From contig NZ_VISM01000001.1 of NCBI RefSeq assembly GCF_007827455.1, forward strand, positions 1,217,501 to 1,281,500: DNA of 64,000 nt. The letters run 5' to 3'. Shown here piece after piece: positions 42,729 through 50,707 of this stretch. The translations under genes were made by a program, and so were the position numbers. The notes under the pieces were generated by a model. That model had not been told where the DNA came from. It made no database searches and saw nothing but the letters and a program-made list of their open reading frames with translations. The stretch is from Lutibacter sp. Hel_I_33_5. GTDB taxonomy: Bacteria; Bacteroidota; Bacteroidia; Flavobacteriales; Flavobacteriaceae. Within the stretch, counting starts at the first letter, position 1, and each line of letters starts with the position of its first letter.

Positions 42729-42872
42729 TTGGCAAATAAGCCAGCGTTAGCGATTGAAACGGCATCCTTTTTAGTTGTCAGTTCGAGTGAATTTGTGAAG
42801 AATGAACAAATTTGTGTCGAGAACAAAAACTAAAAAGATATAGTGTAAAGCGCGACCTGAAAGGGAACGTCC
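42729..42872 (+). repeat. Bacteroidota intergenic element, copy 2
   Basis: Begins ATTTGGCAAATAAGCCAGCG then TTAGCGATTGAAACGGCATC. The middle has a GTTCGAGTGAATTTGTGAAG hairpin region, and it ends with AAAGATATAGTGTAAAGCGC then GACCTGAAAGGGAACGTCC. The end blocks match the minus-strand reading of 38031-38178 base for base over long stretches. The middle differs in sequence but not in design. Confidence 0.75.
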
Positions 42873-42875
42873 AAC

Positions 42876-42902
42876 TTCTCGGCCGTACTCGAAATGACAT
42901 TC
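42876..42902. repeat. Single TACTCGAAATGACATTC-type repeat unit
   Basis: CTCGGCCGTACTCGAAATGA followed by CATTC resembles one unit of the palindromic repeat seen at 15426 and 16496. It abuts the stop codon of the PhnA gene at 42902. With the two preceding repeats it fills the whole gap after DUF4407. Confidence 0.5.
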
Positions 42903-43498
42903 TATTCTTTTTCAGCCATTTTCTTTACATAATCTGTAATAATTACAATCTGAGTTGGCCCAACTTTGCCTTCTATATATTTTGCATTTTCATGATCTAA
43001 AGAAATTCTACGCACCGCAGTTCCTTGTTTAGCGACCATGCTAGAGCCTTTTACTTTTAAATCTTTAATCAACACAACACTATCGCCAGCTTGTAAAATA
43101 GCACCGTTAGCATCTCTATGGATTATCTTTTCACTCTCATCTAAATGATCTCCAGATTCTTTGGCAAAACGCAAATCATCATCCTCTAAATACATCATAT
43201 CAAGTAAATCTTTAGGCCAACCTTCGTTTCTTAATCGTGATAGCATTCTCCAAGCAACAACTTTTACAGCTCTAAATTCACTCCACATAGAATCATTTAA
43301 ACAACGCCAATGATTTGCATTTGTTTCTTCTGGATTGTTAATTTGAGTAACACAAGTTTCGCAAGCTAATAAACTACCATCTACTCCACCACCGCCTGTT
43401 AATGTAGGTTTTACTTCATAAATTGATAAATTATCTGTTGCTGCGCATAATTCGCATTGATTGCCACTTCTTTTTTGTAAATCTTCTAATAAACTCAT
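42902..43498 (-). CDS. PhnA/YjdM-domain protein
   Basis: A 198-residue protein. The N-terminal zinc-ribbon-like part has two Cys pairs (QCELCAA and ACETC; about residues 15-50). The central part (WRCLNDSMWSEFRAVKVVAW) is a PhnA N-terminal-like region. The C-terminal SH3-like PhnA domain carries GDSVVLIKDLKVKGSSMVAK and GTAVRRISLDHENAKYIEGK. Despite the old name it has no shown role in phosphonate use; E. coli YjdM is of unclear function. Stand-alone gene bounded by repeats. Confidence 0.9.
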   Translation of the reverse strand: MSLLEDLQKRSGNQCELCAATDNLSIYEVKPTLTGGGGVDGSLLACETCVTQINNPEETNANHWRCLNDSMWSEFRAVKVVAWRMLSRLRNEGWPKDLLDMMYLEDDDLRFAKESGDHLDESEKIIHRDANGAILQAGDSVVLIKDLKVKGSSMVAKQGTAVRRISLDHENAKYIEGKVGPTQIVIITDYVKKMAEKE

Positions 43499-43560
43499 GC
43501 TTAAATTTTAGTGGAGTAAAAGTACATATAATAGAAATAGTTTATCTAAATTTAATTAGG

Positions 43561-43632
43561 TTTGTCTTTCCAGCGAAAGCAGGAATCTATAGTTAGCTTT
43601 ATATGGATTCCCGATTTCTCGGGAATGACAAA
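43561..43632. repeat. Pair of GATTCCCG/CGGGAATGAC hairpin repeats
   Basis: TCTTTCCAGCGAAAGCAGGA (drifted unit) and GATTCCCGATTTCTCGGGAA followed by TGACAAA form an inverted pair 20 bases apart. The right unit supplies an ATG (43603) in frame with the acetyltransferase gene. Confidence 0.8.
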
Positions 43633-43635
43633 AAA

Positions 43636-44148
43636 ATGAACATCATGTATTTAGAAAGTGAACGACTAATTATTAGAGATGCAAAAGTAAGCGATGCTGC
43701 TTTTTATTTTCAATTGTTTAATGATCCTGATTGGATACAGTTTATTTCTGATAAAAATTTAAAATCGGTTGAAGAAACCGAAGTCTATTTAAAAGATATT
43801 TTATTGAAGAACTTTCAATTAGGTGGATTAGGTTTTTTTACAGTAATTTTAAAAAAAACTAATGAACCTATTGGAACTTCAACAGCTTTACAAAGAGAAA
43901 AACCTGAATATATTGATATTGGTTATGGATTTTTACCTAAAGGAAGAGGAAAAGGTTACGCTACTGAAGCTACAAAATTGATTATTGAATATGTGCGTAC
44001 TACTTTTAAACAAAAAAAAGTGTTTGCTTTTACAATGCAACATAATAAAGCTTCACAAAAATTATTAGAAAACCTCAACTTTACATATGTAGGTCTTCAA
44101 AATGTTTTTGATGATGGTGAAGATGCTGTTTATGAGTTTGAGTTTTGA
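43636..44148 (+). CDS. GNAT-family N-acetyltransferase
   Basis: I start at the ATG at 43636 (MNIMYLESERLIIRDA); one at 43645 is also possible. The ATG at 43603 would add MDSRFLGNDKK, which is only the translation of the upstream repeat. The 170-residue protein has the RimJ-type layout: ERLIIRDAKVSDAAFYF at the start, then strands GGLGFFTVILKKTNEPIGT. The acetyl-CoA loop is GYGFLPKGRGKGYATEATKL (about 95-114), and VFAFTMQHNKASQKLLENLN follows. The acetyl acceptor (protein N-terminus or small molecule) is unknown. Confidence 0.88.
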   Translation: MNIMYLESERLIIRDAKVSDAAFYFQLFNDPDWIQFISDKNLKSVEETEVYLKDILLKNFQLGGLGFFTVILKKTNEPIGTSTALQREKPEYIDIGYGFLPKGRGKGYATEATKLIIEYVRTTFKQKKVFAFTMQHNKASQKLLENLNFTYVGLQNVFDDGEDAVYEFEF

Positions 44149-44150
44149 CA

Positions 44151-44184
44151 TTTGTCATTCCCGAGAAATCGGGAATCCAAACTA
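44151..44184. repeat. GGGAATGAC hairpin repeat, left of the GIY-YIG gene
   Basis: TTTGTCATTCCCGAGAAATC then GGGAATCCAAAC. It runs from three bases past the acetyltransferase stop to the stop codon of the GIY-YIG gene and is inverted relative to the copy at 44510. Confidence 0.85.
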
Positions 44185-44496
44185 ATCATTCAAAATATTA
44201 TCATACCAATCGCTTGCTAAATCTTTCCATTTAATATTCTCTTTTTCTATTAACTCTATTTTCCAAGACCTATTCCATTTCTTTAATTTTTTCTCTCTAT
44301 CTATGGCTTCATTAACGTTTTGAAAAGTTTCAAAATACATTAATTTATTCACACCATATTTTAGTGTAAATCCTTTTTTAATTCCCATTTTATGTTCGTA
44401 AACTCTTCTTTGTAAATCATTTGTCATACCAATATATAACGTCCCTCTTATTTTACTAGCTAAAATATAAACGTAATATTGATGTATGATTTTCAT
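44182..44496 (-). CDS. GIY-YIG nuclease-domain protein
   Basis: A 104-residue single-domain protein. YYVYILASKIRGTLYIGMTN has the GIY-YIG pair (YVYILA and LYIGMT). The conserved Arg is in DLQRRVYEHKMG, with His in the same segment, and Glu is in EAIDREKKLKKWNR. This is the UPF0213/YhbQ-like group, whose members are small predicted endonucleases of unclear function. The gene sits exactly between two oppositely oriented copies of a hairpin repeat (44151-44184 and 44510-44542), with a further pair at 44595. This looks like a cassette. Confidence 0.92.
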   Translation of the reverse strand: MKIIHQYYVYILASKIRGTLYIGMTNDLQRRVYEHKMGIKKGFTLKYGVNKLMYFETFQNVNEAIDREKKLKKWNRSWKIELIEKENIKWKDLASDWYDNILND

Positions 44497-44509
44497 AATT
44501 CTAAACTAA

Positions 44510-44542
44510 TTCTGGATTCCCGATTTTTCGGGAATGACAAAG
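44510..44542. repeat. GGGAATGAC hairpin repeat, right of the GIY-YIG gene
   Basis: TTCTGGATTCCCGATTTTTC then GGGAATGACAAAG. Opposite orientation to the copy at 44151-44184 and separated from the GIY-YIG ATG by 13 bases. Confidence 0.85.
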
Positions 44543-44594
44543 AGATTTTCATTTTTATTACTAAAGAAGTAAATTTATAACGAATTACTTTATG

Positions 44595-44664
44595 TTTGTC
44601 ATTCCCTTGAAAAAGGGAATCTAGACTACCTTTTTAGGCTTTCAAATTCTCGGGAATGACAAAC
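44595..44664. repeat. Pair of hairpin repeats after adenine deaminase
   Basis: TTTGTCATTCCCTTGAAAAA then GGGAATCTAG, and 23 bases on TCTCGGGAATGACAAAC. This is an inverted pair like the one at 43561. It ends nine bases before the adenine deaminase stop codon. Confidence 0.8.
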
Positions 44665-44672
44665 ATGCTCTG

Positions 44673-46295
44673 TTATTTTAATTCTAAAGAAGTAAATTTA
44701 AATGTATTACCGTCAAACAAACCTTTATCTGATAGTTTTAAAGAGGGAATTACCAACAACGCCATAAAAGACAAACTCATATAAGGAGCGCTTAATTCAC
44801 TTCCCATTTGTTTTGCCATCGCATCTAATTCAGCATACATTTTTCCAATTTCTTGTGCTGGTTTATCAGACATAATTCCTGCAACTGGTAGCGGAACAAT
44901 TTTTTCTTCTGATGCAGTTACAGCACAAACTCCACCTCTATTTTTAGTGATTAAATTCACTGCTTTACAAATCATTTCGTCAGAAACTCCAACTGCAATA
45001 ATATTATGAGAATCATGCCCAACTGAGCTTGCAATTGCTCCTTCTTTAAGTCCGAAGTTTTTTATAAAAGCAATTGAAGGCGCTGCATTTTTGTAACGAT
45101 TTACAACCGTCATTTTTAAGACATCTTTTTCAACATTAGAAACTAAATTCCCATCAATAATTAAAGAATTAGCTTCAATTTGATTTGTCACTAATTCACC
45201 ATCTAAAGCTTCTATAACTCTTATTTTTTTTGCTGTTGATTCAAATCTAAAATCTTCAACTTTTTTCTTTTCAGTATTAAAGTTATTTAAAACTTCAAAT
45301 TCAATATTTTTTACAAAAGATTGACCATTCTTTGAAACCAATTCTCCATTAATATATGTTTCTAAAACCTTAAACTTTTCTAAATCTTCAATAATAATAA
45401 AATCTGCATCATCTCCTTTTTGCAATAATCCAACATCTAAGTTATAATGCTTTACAGGATTTATACAAGCAGCTTTTAGAACTTTAAAAACTTCGATTCC
45501 TTTTGAAACTGCTCTTTCACATAATTGATTGATATGACCTAGCAATAAATCGTCCGGATGTTTATCATCAGAACAAAACATCATATTCTCAAAATGTTCT
45601 GGCAACAAATCAATTAATACTTCAAAGTTTTTTGCTGCACTTCCTTCTCTAATAATGACTTTCATTCCTTTCTGAAGCTTTTCCAATCCTTCATCATAGG
45701 TAAAACATTCATGATCTGTAGAAATTCCGGCAGCAATATATTTGGTTACATCTTCTCCTCGTAAACCTGGTGCATGACCATCAATTGATTTGTTATTATT
45801 TTTTGCGTGTTGAATCTTTTTTAAAACTTCTTCATCATCAAACAAAACACCAGGATAATTCATCATTTCTGCTAAATATTTGATATCTGGGTTTTCCATC
45901 ATCAATTTAATATCATCAGAATTAATTACCGATCCAGCGCTTTCAAAAGATGTTGCAGGAACACAAGATGGTGCTCCAAAATTGAATTTTAACGGAACTT
46001 TCTTTCCATTTTCAATCATGAAATCCACACCCTTAACGCCTAAAACATTTGCAATTTCATGAGGATCTGAAACTGTTGCAACTGTACCATGAACAACAGC
46101 AATTTTTGCGAACTCTGAAGGAACCAACATAGAGCTTTCGATATGAATATGTGCATCTACAAAACCAGGAAGGATAAAATTTTCTTTAGAATGATTCGCT
46201 TTTCTAATGTCAATAATTTTTCCGTTTTTAACTTCAACTTCTCCTTTATAAATATTTCGATTTAAAATATCTACAATTTTTCCTTGTACAATCAT
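44673..46295 (-). CDS. ade: Adenine deaminase
   Basis: Converts adenine to hypoxanthine and ammonia in purine salvage. A 540-residue amidohydrolase: [20 protein letters not shown] (about residues 42-61) gives the first metal His pair, [10 protein letters not shown] continues the site, [11 protein letters not shown] the next His, and [11 protein letters not shown] follows. [12 protein letters not shown] carries the Asp. The C-terminal domain (about 370-540, [17 protein letters not shown]) is typical of the Ade family. Its ATG is three bases past the cyclo-ligase stop, so it is the last gene of the run that starts with the hydroxyproline genes. Confidence 0.95.
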   Translation of the reverse strand: MIVQGKIVDILNRNIYKGEVEVKNGKIIDIRKANHSKENFILPGFVDAHIHIESSMLVPSEFAKIAVVHGTVATVSDPHEIANVLGVKGVDFMIENGKKVPLKFNFGAPSCVPATSFESAGSVINSDDIKLMMENPDIKYLAEMMNYPGVLFDDEEVLKKIQHAKNNNKSIDGHAPGLRGEDVTKYIAAGISTDHECFTYDEGLEKLQKGMKVIIREGSAAKNFEVLIDLLPEHFENMMFCSDDKHPDDLLLGHINQLCERAVSKGIEVFKVLKAACINPVKHYNLDVGLLQKGDDADFIIIEDLEKFKVLETYINGELVSKNGQSFVKNIEFEVLNNFNTEKKKVEDFRFESTAKKIRVIEALDGELVTNQIEANSLIIDGNLVSNVEKDVLKMTVVNRYKNAAPSIAFIKNFGLKEGAIASSVGHDSHNIIAVGVSDEMICKAVNLITKNRGGVCAVTASEEKIVPLPVAGIMSDKPAQEIGKMYAELDAMAKQMGSELSAPYMSLSFMALLVIPSLKLSDKGLFDGNTFKFTSLELK

Positions 46296-46298
46296 CTG

Positions 46299-46847
46299 TT
46301 ATTTTGGGTATATAATTTGATCTAAAGCTACATCAAATTTATTAAGGTCTTCTATTTTTTCTACTGGTTTAAAAAAGTTGATTCCTACTGTTTTTACTTC
46401 ATTTTTACATGCTGATAAAAATCGATCATAAAACCCTTTTCCATAACCAACACGGTATTTTTTTACATCAGAAATTAATAAAGGAACAATTACTAATTCA
46501 ATTTCTTTTACATCAATTTCTTTAGCATTTACAGGTTCTGGAATTCCGTAGGTGTTAATTTTTAAGTCGGTTGATCTATCAAAAATATAATGCTGTAAAG
46601 TATTATTAGAAAAATCACTTTTAGAAACTACAACCGTTTTTTGATGACTTAACAAATAGTCGATTATCGGATTTGTATTGATTTCTTTTTGCTTTTCAAT
46701 AGATAAAAAAACATGAACAAATTGAATTTGAGAAAAATCATATTCAAAAAATTGAGTATAAATATTTTCTTGAATGTCTAAAATTTGACTTTCAGTTAAC
46801 TCTTTTCTCTTTTGTTTATAAATTCTACGAAGTGTGTTTTTTTTCAT
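46299..46847 (-). CDS. 5-Formyltetrahydrofolate cyclo-ligase
   Basis: Recycles 5-formyl-THF to 5,10-methenyl-THF with ATP. Start set at the ATG at 46847 (MKKNTLRRIYKQKRKEL); the frame reaches back only to a TTG. The 182-residue protein shows the family pattern: basic N-terminus, VHVFLSIEKQKEINTNPII, and the signature VGYGKGFYDRFL near residue 137. Fifteen bases after the D-amino-acid dehydrogenase-like gene and followed directly by ade, so these two folate and purine genes may be read from the hydroxyproline promoter. Confidence 0.92.
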   Translation of the reverse strand: MKKNTLRRIYKQKRKELTESQILDIQENIYTQFFEYDFSQIQFVHVFLSIEKQKEINTNPIIDYLLSHQKTVVVSKSDFSNNTLQHYIFDRSTDLKINTYGIPEPVNAKEIDVKEIELVIVPLLISDVKKYRVGYGKGFYDRFLSACKNEVKTVGINFFKPVEKIEDLNKFDVALDQIIYPK

Positions 46848-46861
46848 GAATAACAAAGATA

Positions 46862-48109
46862 TCAAGAATATCTTTCTACATGAAATGGTGTTAAATTTAA
46901 ACTTGTTTTCTTATCAGAAATAATTTCAGAAACTAATTTACCTGTTGCTGGCCCTAAACTCCAGCCCATCATTGCATGCCCAGAAGCAACTGTTACATTT
47001 TTCACCTTAGACAATCGTCCAATATAAGGTAATCCATCAGGGGAACACGGTCTTAATCCACATTCTGCATTTTCTTTTTCTTGCTGATTAATTTTTAATC
47101 CGTTATAGTAATTTTCTCCTGCTCTTGCTATGGCATGTACTCTTTTTGCGTTTACGTTATGATTAATTCCTCCAATTTCCATCGTTCCAGCAAACCTTGT
47201 AAAACCATTCATGGGTGTTACTGCAACTTTTGCTTCCATTAATATTGCGGGGATATTAATTTTAGTTTCTCTTTCAACATTAATTCGATATCCTTTTCCT
47301 GCTTGAATTGGAATTTCAACTCCTAATTTTTTAGCCACTTTTTGTGTCCAACTTCCAGTTGCCAAAACAATCTCATCTGCTTTTAATTCTTGACTTTCTG
47401 TTTTAACAGCTTTCACTTTTTTATTATCAATAACAATATCAACTACCTCTTCATTTGATAAAATAGTAACTCCATTTTTTTCTAAATAGTTTTTTATTTG
47501 AGGCATAAATTCATTAGGCGTCATATGTGCATCCGAATGATAATACACTGCACCTTTAATATTTAAATCTACATTAGGTTCGAGTTTTTTAACTTCTGCT
47601 TTCGATAAATTTTCTACTTTCAAACCTTCATTAATCGCTATTTTTCCCGTATTCCATTCTTCTTCACCCACTTTTTCAGTTTGATAATACATTAATAAAC
47701 CTTTATGCTTATAGAAGAAATCAAACTCATTTGAAGTTTTTAATTCTTCAAACAACTCTCTACTCAATAAATTTATATCTTTTATAATTGGGATTGATTG
47801 TGCTACTTTTTTATGCGTTGCTGATTTTTTAAAAAAATAACTCCATTTTATAAAATCATAATCTAATCTAGGTTTTACATAAAACGGACTCGATGAATTA
47901 AACATCCATTTAATCCCTTTTGAAATCATTCCAGGAGCTGCTAAAGGAATAATATGACTTGGAGTAATATACCCAGCATTTACATAAGAAGCGCCACTTT
48001 TAAAATCAGACTTATCGATAACAGTGACTTGATGTCCTTCTTTTTGAAGATAATATGCAGAGCATAAACCAATAATTCCTCCTCCGATTATGATTACTTT
48101 TTTACTCAT
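46862..48109 (-). CDS. DadA-like FAD oxidase, probable cis-4-hydroxy-D-proline dehydrogenase
   Basis: A 415-residue FAD oxidoreductase. IIGGGIIGLCSAYYLQKEGH is the dinucleotide fold at the N-terminus. It goes on with GASYVNAGYITPSHIIPLAA and ends with NAECGLRPCSPDGLPYIG and GHAMMGWSLGPATGKLVSE, the DadA signatures. Family members oxidise D-amino acids. Lying directly after a hydroxyproline 2-epimerase, the expected substrate is cis-4-hydroxy-D-proline, giving 1-pyrroline-4-hydroxy-2-carboxylate. Single-subunit form, unlike the multi-subunit HypO enzymes of some proteobacteria. Confidence 0.88.
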   Translation of the reverse strand: MSKKVIIIGGGIIGLCSAYYLQKEGHQVTVIDKSDFKSGASYVNAGYITPSHIIPLAAPGMISKGIKWMFNSSSPFYVKPRLDYDFIKWSYFFKKSATHKKVAQSIPIIKDINLLSRELFEELKTSNEFDFFYKHKGLLMYYQTEKVGEEEWNTGKIAINEGLKVENLSKAEVKKLEPNVDLNIKGAVYYHSDAHMTPNEFMPQIKNYLEKNGVTILSNEEVVDIVIDNKKVKAVKTESQELKADEIVLATGSWTQKVAKKLGVEIPIQAGKGYRINVERETKINIPAILMEAKVAVTPMNGFTRFAGTMEIGGINHNVNAKRVHAIARAGENYYNGLKINQQEKENAECGLRPCSPDGLPYIGRLSKVKNVTVASGHAMMGWSLGPATGKLVSEIISDKKTSLNLTPFHVERYS

Positions 48110-48110
48110 A

Positions 48111-49121
48111 TTAAATTACACTAAATCCATAAGCGTACGGATCATCATCAGTATCAATCGTAATGGTATTATGTCCATATATTTTTGCCCAACCTTTAAC
48201 ACTTGGAGTAATTGCTAATTTTCCATCTAACAATGTTTCTTTTTCTACACATCCAATAAACTTAGACCCAATAAAGCTTTCATGAATAAAAGGTTCGCCA
48301 ATTTTTAATTTTCCTTTTGCATATAATTGTGCTAAACGAGCAGAAGTTCCTGTTCCACATGGGCTTCTATCAATCGCTTTATCCCCATAGAACACTGTAT
48401 TTCTTCCTGATGATTTTGGGTCAATTGGATTTCCTGTCCATAATAAATGGGTTACATTTTTTATTGTTTTATTCTCGGGATGAATAAATTTTTCTGAATA
48501 TTTTTGGTTGATGCGCTCTCTTACTATTTGAGAATATTGAATTATTTTACTTGCTGTAAAATCATGAATTCCAGAAAAATTTTCTTGAGGATCTATTATT
48601 CCATAATAATTTCCACCGTAAGAAACATCGAAATTAATTTCACCTAATTCTGGACATTCAACCGATAAGTTTTCGGCAGCCAAATAACTTTTAACATTTG
48701 ATAATTTTACCCAATCTACTTTATTCTTTGTTTGCTGATATTCGATCTCCACTAAACCTGCAGGAGCTTCCATCCTAATTTTTCCTGGAGTTTTAGGCGT
48801 TACTAAACCTTCTTCTATAGCAACAGTTATTGTCCCAATAGTTCCATGTCCACACATAGGTAAACAACCAGAAGTTTCTATAAATAAAATGGAAAAATCA
48901 TTTTCTGGATTGTGTGGTGGATATAAAATTGAACCACTCATCATATCATGACCACGAGGTTCAAACATCAATCCTTTACGAATCCAATCATATTCTTTTA
49001 TAAAATGCTGACGCTTTTCACTCATGGTTTTTCCAATCAGTTTTGGCCCACCTTCTTTAATTACACGAACTGGATTTCCACACGTATGCGCATCAACACA
49101 AATAAAAGTCGAACTACTCAT
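48111..49121 (-). CDS. 4-Hydroxyproline 2-epimerase
   Basis: Interconverts trans-4-hydroxy-L-proline and cis-4-hydroxy-D-proline without cofactor. A 336-residue proline-racemase-fold protein. The first catalytic Cys is Cys90 in LPMCGHGTIGT and the second is in DRSPCGTGTSARLAQLYAKG (about 253). Having both Cys points to the epimerase/racemase class rather than the Cys/Thr trans-3-hydroxyproline dehydratases. CVDAHTCGNPVRV and RGHDMMSGS are conserved. It is one base from the upstream dehydrogenase stop and one from the downstream gene, so tightly coupled. Confidence 0.92.
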   Translation of the reverse strand: MSSSTFICVDAHTCGNPVRVIKEGGPKLIGKTMSEKRQHFIKEYDWIRKGLMFEPRGHDMMSGSILYPPHNPENDFSILFIETSGCLPMCGHGTIGTITVAIEEGLVTPKTPGKIRMEAPAGLVEIEYQQTKNKVDWVKLSNVKSYLAAENLSVECPELGEINFDVSYGGNYYGIIDPQENFSGIHDFTASKIIQYSQIVRERINQKYSEKFIHPENKTIKNVTHLLWTGNPIDPKSSGRNTVFYGDKAIDRSPCGTGTSARLAQLYAKGKLKIGEPFIHESFIGSKFIGCVEKETLLDGKLAITPSVKGWAKIYGHNTITIDTDDDPYAYGFSVI

Positions 49122-49122
49122 T

Positions 49123-50706
49123 TTATATTTTTTCTAAAGTCTGTTCACCATTTACATTTCTAGAAATGTGTAACGGATTCTCATTTTTCAATTCGTCGGG
49201 CAACAAATCATTTGGCCAATCTTGATAACTAAATGGACGTACCCAACGCTTAATTGATGAAACTCCAACAGCTGTAAATCTGCTATCGGTAGATGCTGGA
49301 TAAGGCCCGCCATGAACCATCGATGGACAAACTTCTACACCAGTTGGAACTCCATTAAAAATAATTCTTCCAACTCTATTTTGTAGTGCTGCAATAACTT
49401 TTGAATATGAACTGATTTCATTATCATCAGAAATAACAGTTCCCGTTAATTGCCCTTCTAATTGTGAAATTATCTGTTGTAACTCATCTGAATCTTTACA
49501 TTGAACCACCATCGAAAACGGCCCAAAAACTTCTTGATGTAATGTTGGATTTTCTAAAAATATCTTTCCACTTACAGTCGTTATAACTTGTGATGCATAA
49601 TTTGATTTTACTGCACTTTTATACTCATTTACAACTTGTAATCCTTCTTGTAAAATTAATTTAGACTTATTGCTTTCGTATCCTTTTACAATGTTTGGAT
49701 GTAACATACAAGACGGATTCATTGCTACCATTGTATCAGCTAATTCTTTAGTGAAATTTGATAAATCATCACTTTTTATTCCTAAAATTAACCCTGGATT
49801 TGTACAAAATTGACCTGTTCCTAAATTAACAGAACCTGCATAGGTTTTAGCAATCGCTTCTCCTCTATTTTTTAATGCTTTTGGTAATATTACAACAGGA
49901 TTTATACTTCCCATTTCTGCAAAAACAGGAATTGGTTCTTCTCTTTTTATTGCTAGATCTAATAATGCCCTTCCTCCTTTTATACTTCCTGTAAACCCAA
50001 CCGCTTTTACTTTTTGATGCGCAACTAATTGTTGTCCAACTTCTATTCCGCTTGAATTTAAATTTGAAAAAACACCATTTGGCATATTTGTTTTTTCTGC
50101 TGCTTTAATAATTGCTGAAGCAACTAATTCTCCTGTACCTGCATGCATTGGATGCGATTTTACAATTACGGGACATCCAGAGGCTAAAGCCGCTGCTGTA
50201 TCTCCTCCTGCTGTTGAATAGGCTAACGGAAAGTTGCTTGCTCCAAAAACCACAACGGGACCTAATGGAATATTCATTTTTCTAATATCCGATTTTGGCA
50301 TCGGTTCTCTATCGGGAATTGCTGTATCTATAGTAGCATCTACCCAAGAACCATCTGCAACTAAATCTGCGAATGAACGCAATTGAAAAACAGTTCTACC
50401 TCGTTCTCCTTTTGCCCTTCCTTCTGGCAAACCTGTTTCCGAGCAATACGTTTTTATCAATGTATCATCTAATGCTAGAATTTCATCAGCAATTGCATTT
50501 AAAAAAGCAGCTTTTTTACTTCCAGAAATTGTGTTGTATTCTTTAAATGCATTAGCTGCTAATTCAATAGCATCATTAATTTCTTCGTTAGTAGCTTCAA
50601 AAAAAGTAAAATTATTTTCTTTATTTGCTTCAGGATTAAACGTTGTATATGTTTTTGTCCCTTTTGCTGATTGTTGACTTCCTATATAATTTTTTCCTGA
50701 TATCAT
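49123..50706 (-). CDS. 2,5-Dioxopentanoate (alpha-ketoglutarate semialdehyde) dehydrogenase
   Basis: Oxidises alpha-ketoglutarate semialdehyde to 2-oxoglutarate with NAD(P). A 527-residue aldehyde dehydrogenase. Cofactor segment AVGFTGSIKGGRALLDLA, catalytic Glu in PVFAEMGSINPVVILP (about residue 260) and catalytic Cys in LGTGQFCTNPGLI (about 305). FAEMGSxNP and QFCTNPG are typical of the KGSADH subgroup. Last step of the hydroxyproline route, consistent with its neighbours. Confidence 0.92.
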   Translation of the reverse strand: MISGKNYIGSQQSAKGTKTYTTFNPEANKENNFTFFEATNEEINDAIELAANAFKEYNTISGSKKAAFLNAIADEILALDDTLIKTYCSETGLPEGRAKGERGRTVFQLRSFADLVADGSWVDATIDTAIPDREPMPKSDIRKMNIPLGPVVVFGASNFPLAYSTAGGDTAAALASGCPVIVKSHPMHAGTGELVASAIIKAAEKTNMPNGVFSNLNSSGIEVGQQLVAHQKVKAVGFTGSIKGGRALLDLAIKREEPIPVFAEMGSINPVVILPKALKNRGEAIAKTYAGSVNLGTGQFCTNPGLILGIKSDDLSNFTKELADTMVAMNPSCMLHPNIVKGYESNKSKLILQEGLQVVNEYKSAVKSNYASQVITTVSGKIFLENPTLHQEVFGPFSMVVQCKDSDELQQIISQLEGQLTGTVISDDNEISSYSKVIAALQNRVGRIIFNGVPTGVEVCPSMVHGGPYPASTDSRFTAVGVSSIKRWVRPFSYQDWPNDLLPDELKNENPLHISRNVNGEQTLEKI

Positions 50707-50707
50707 C

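Noticed and set aside
42902..43498. Phosphonate utilisation function for the PhnA-like gene
   Set aside because: No other phn genes nearby and the family's name is historical.
46848..46865. TTG start for the cyclo-ligase giving a four-base overlap with the oxidase gene
   Set aside because: The ATG at 46847 matches the normal family N-terminus; the TTG adds only a hydrophobic hexapeptide.
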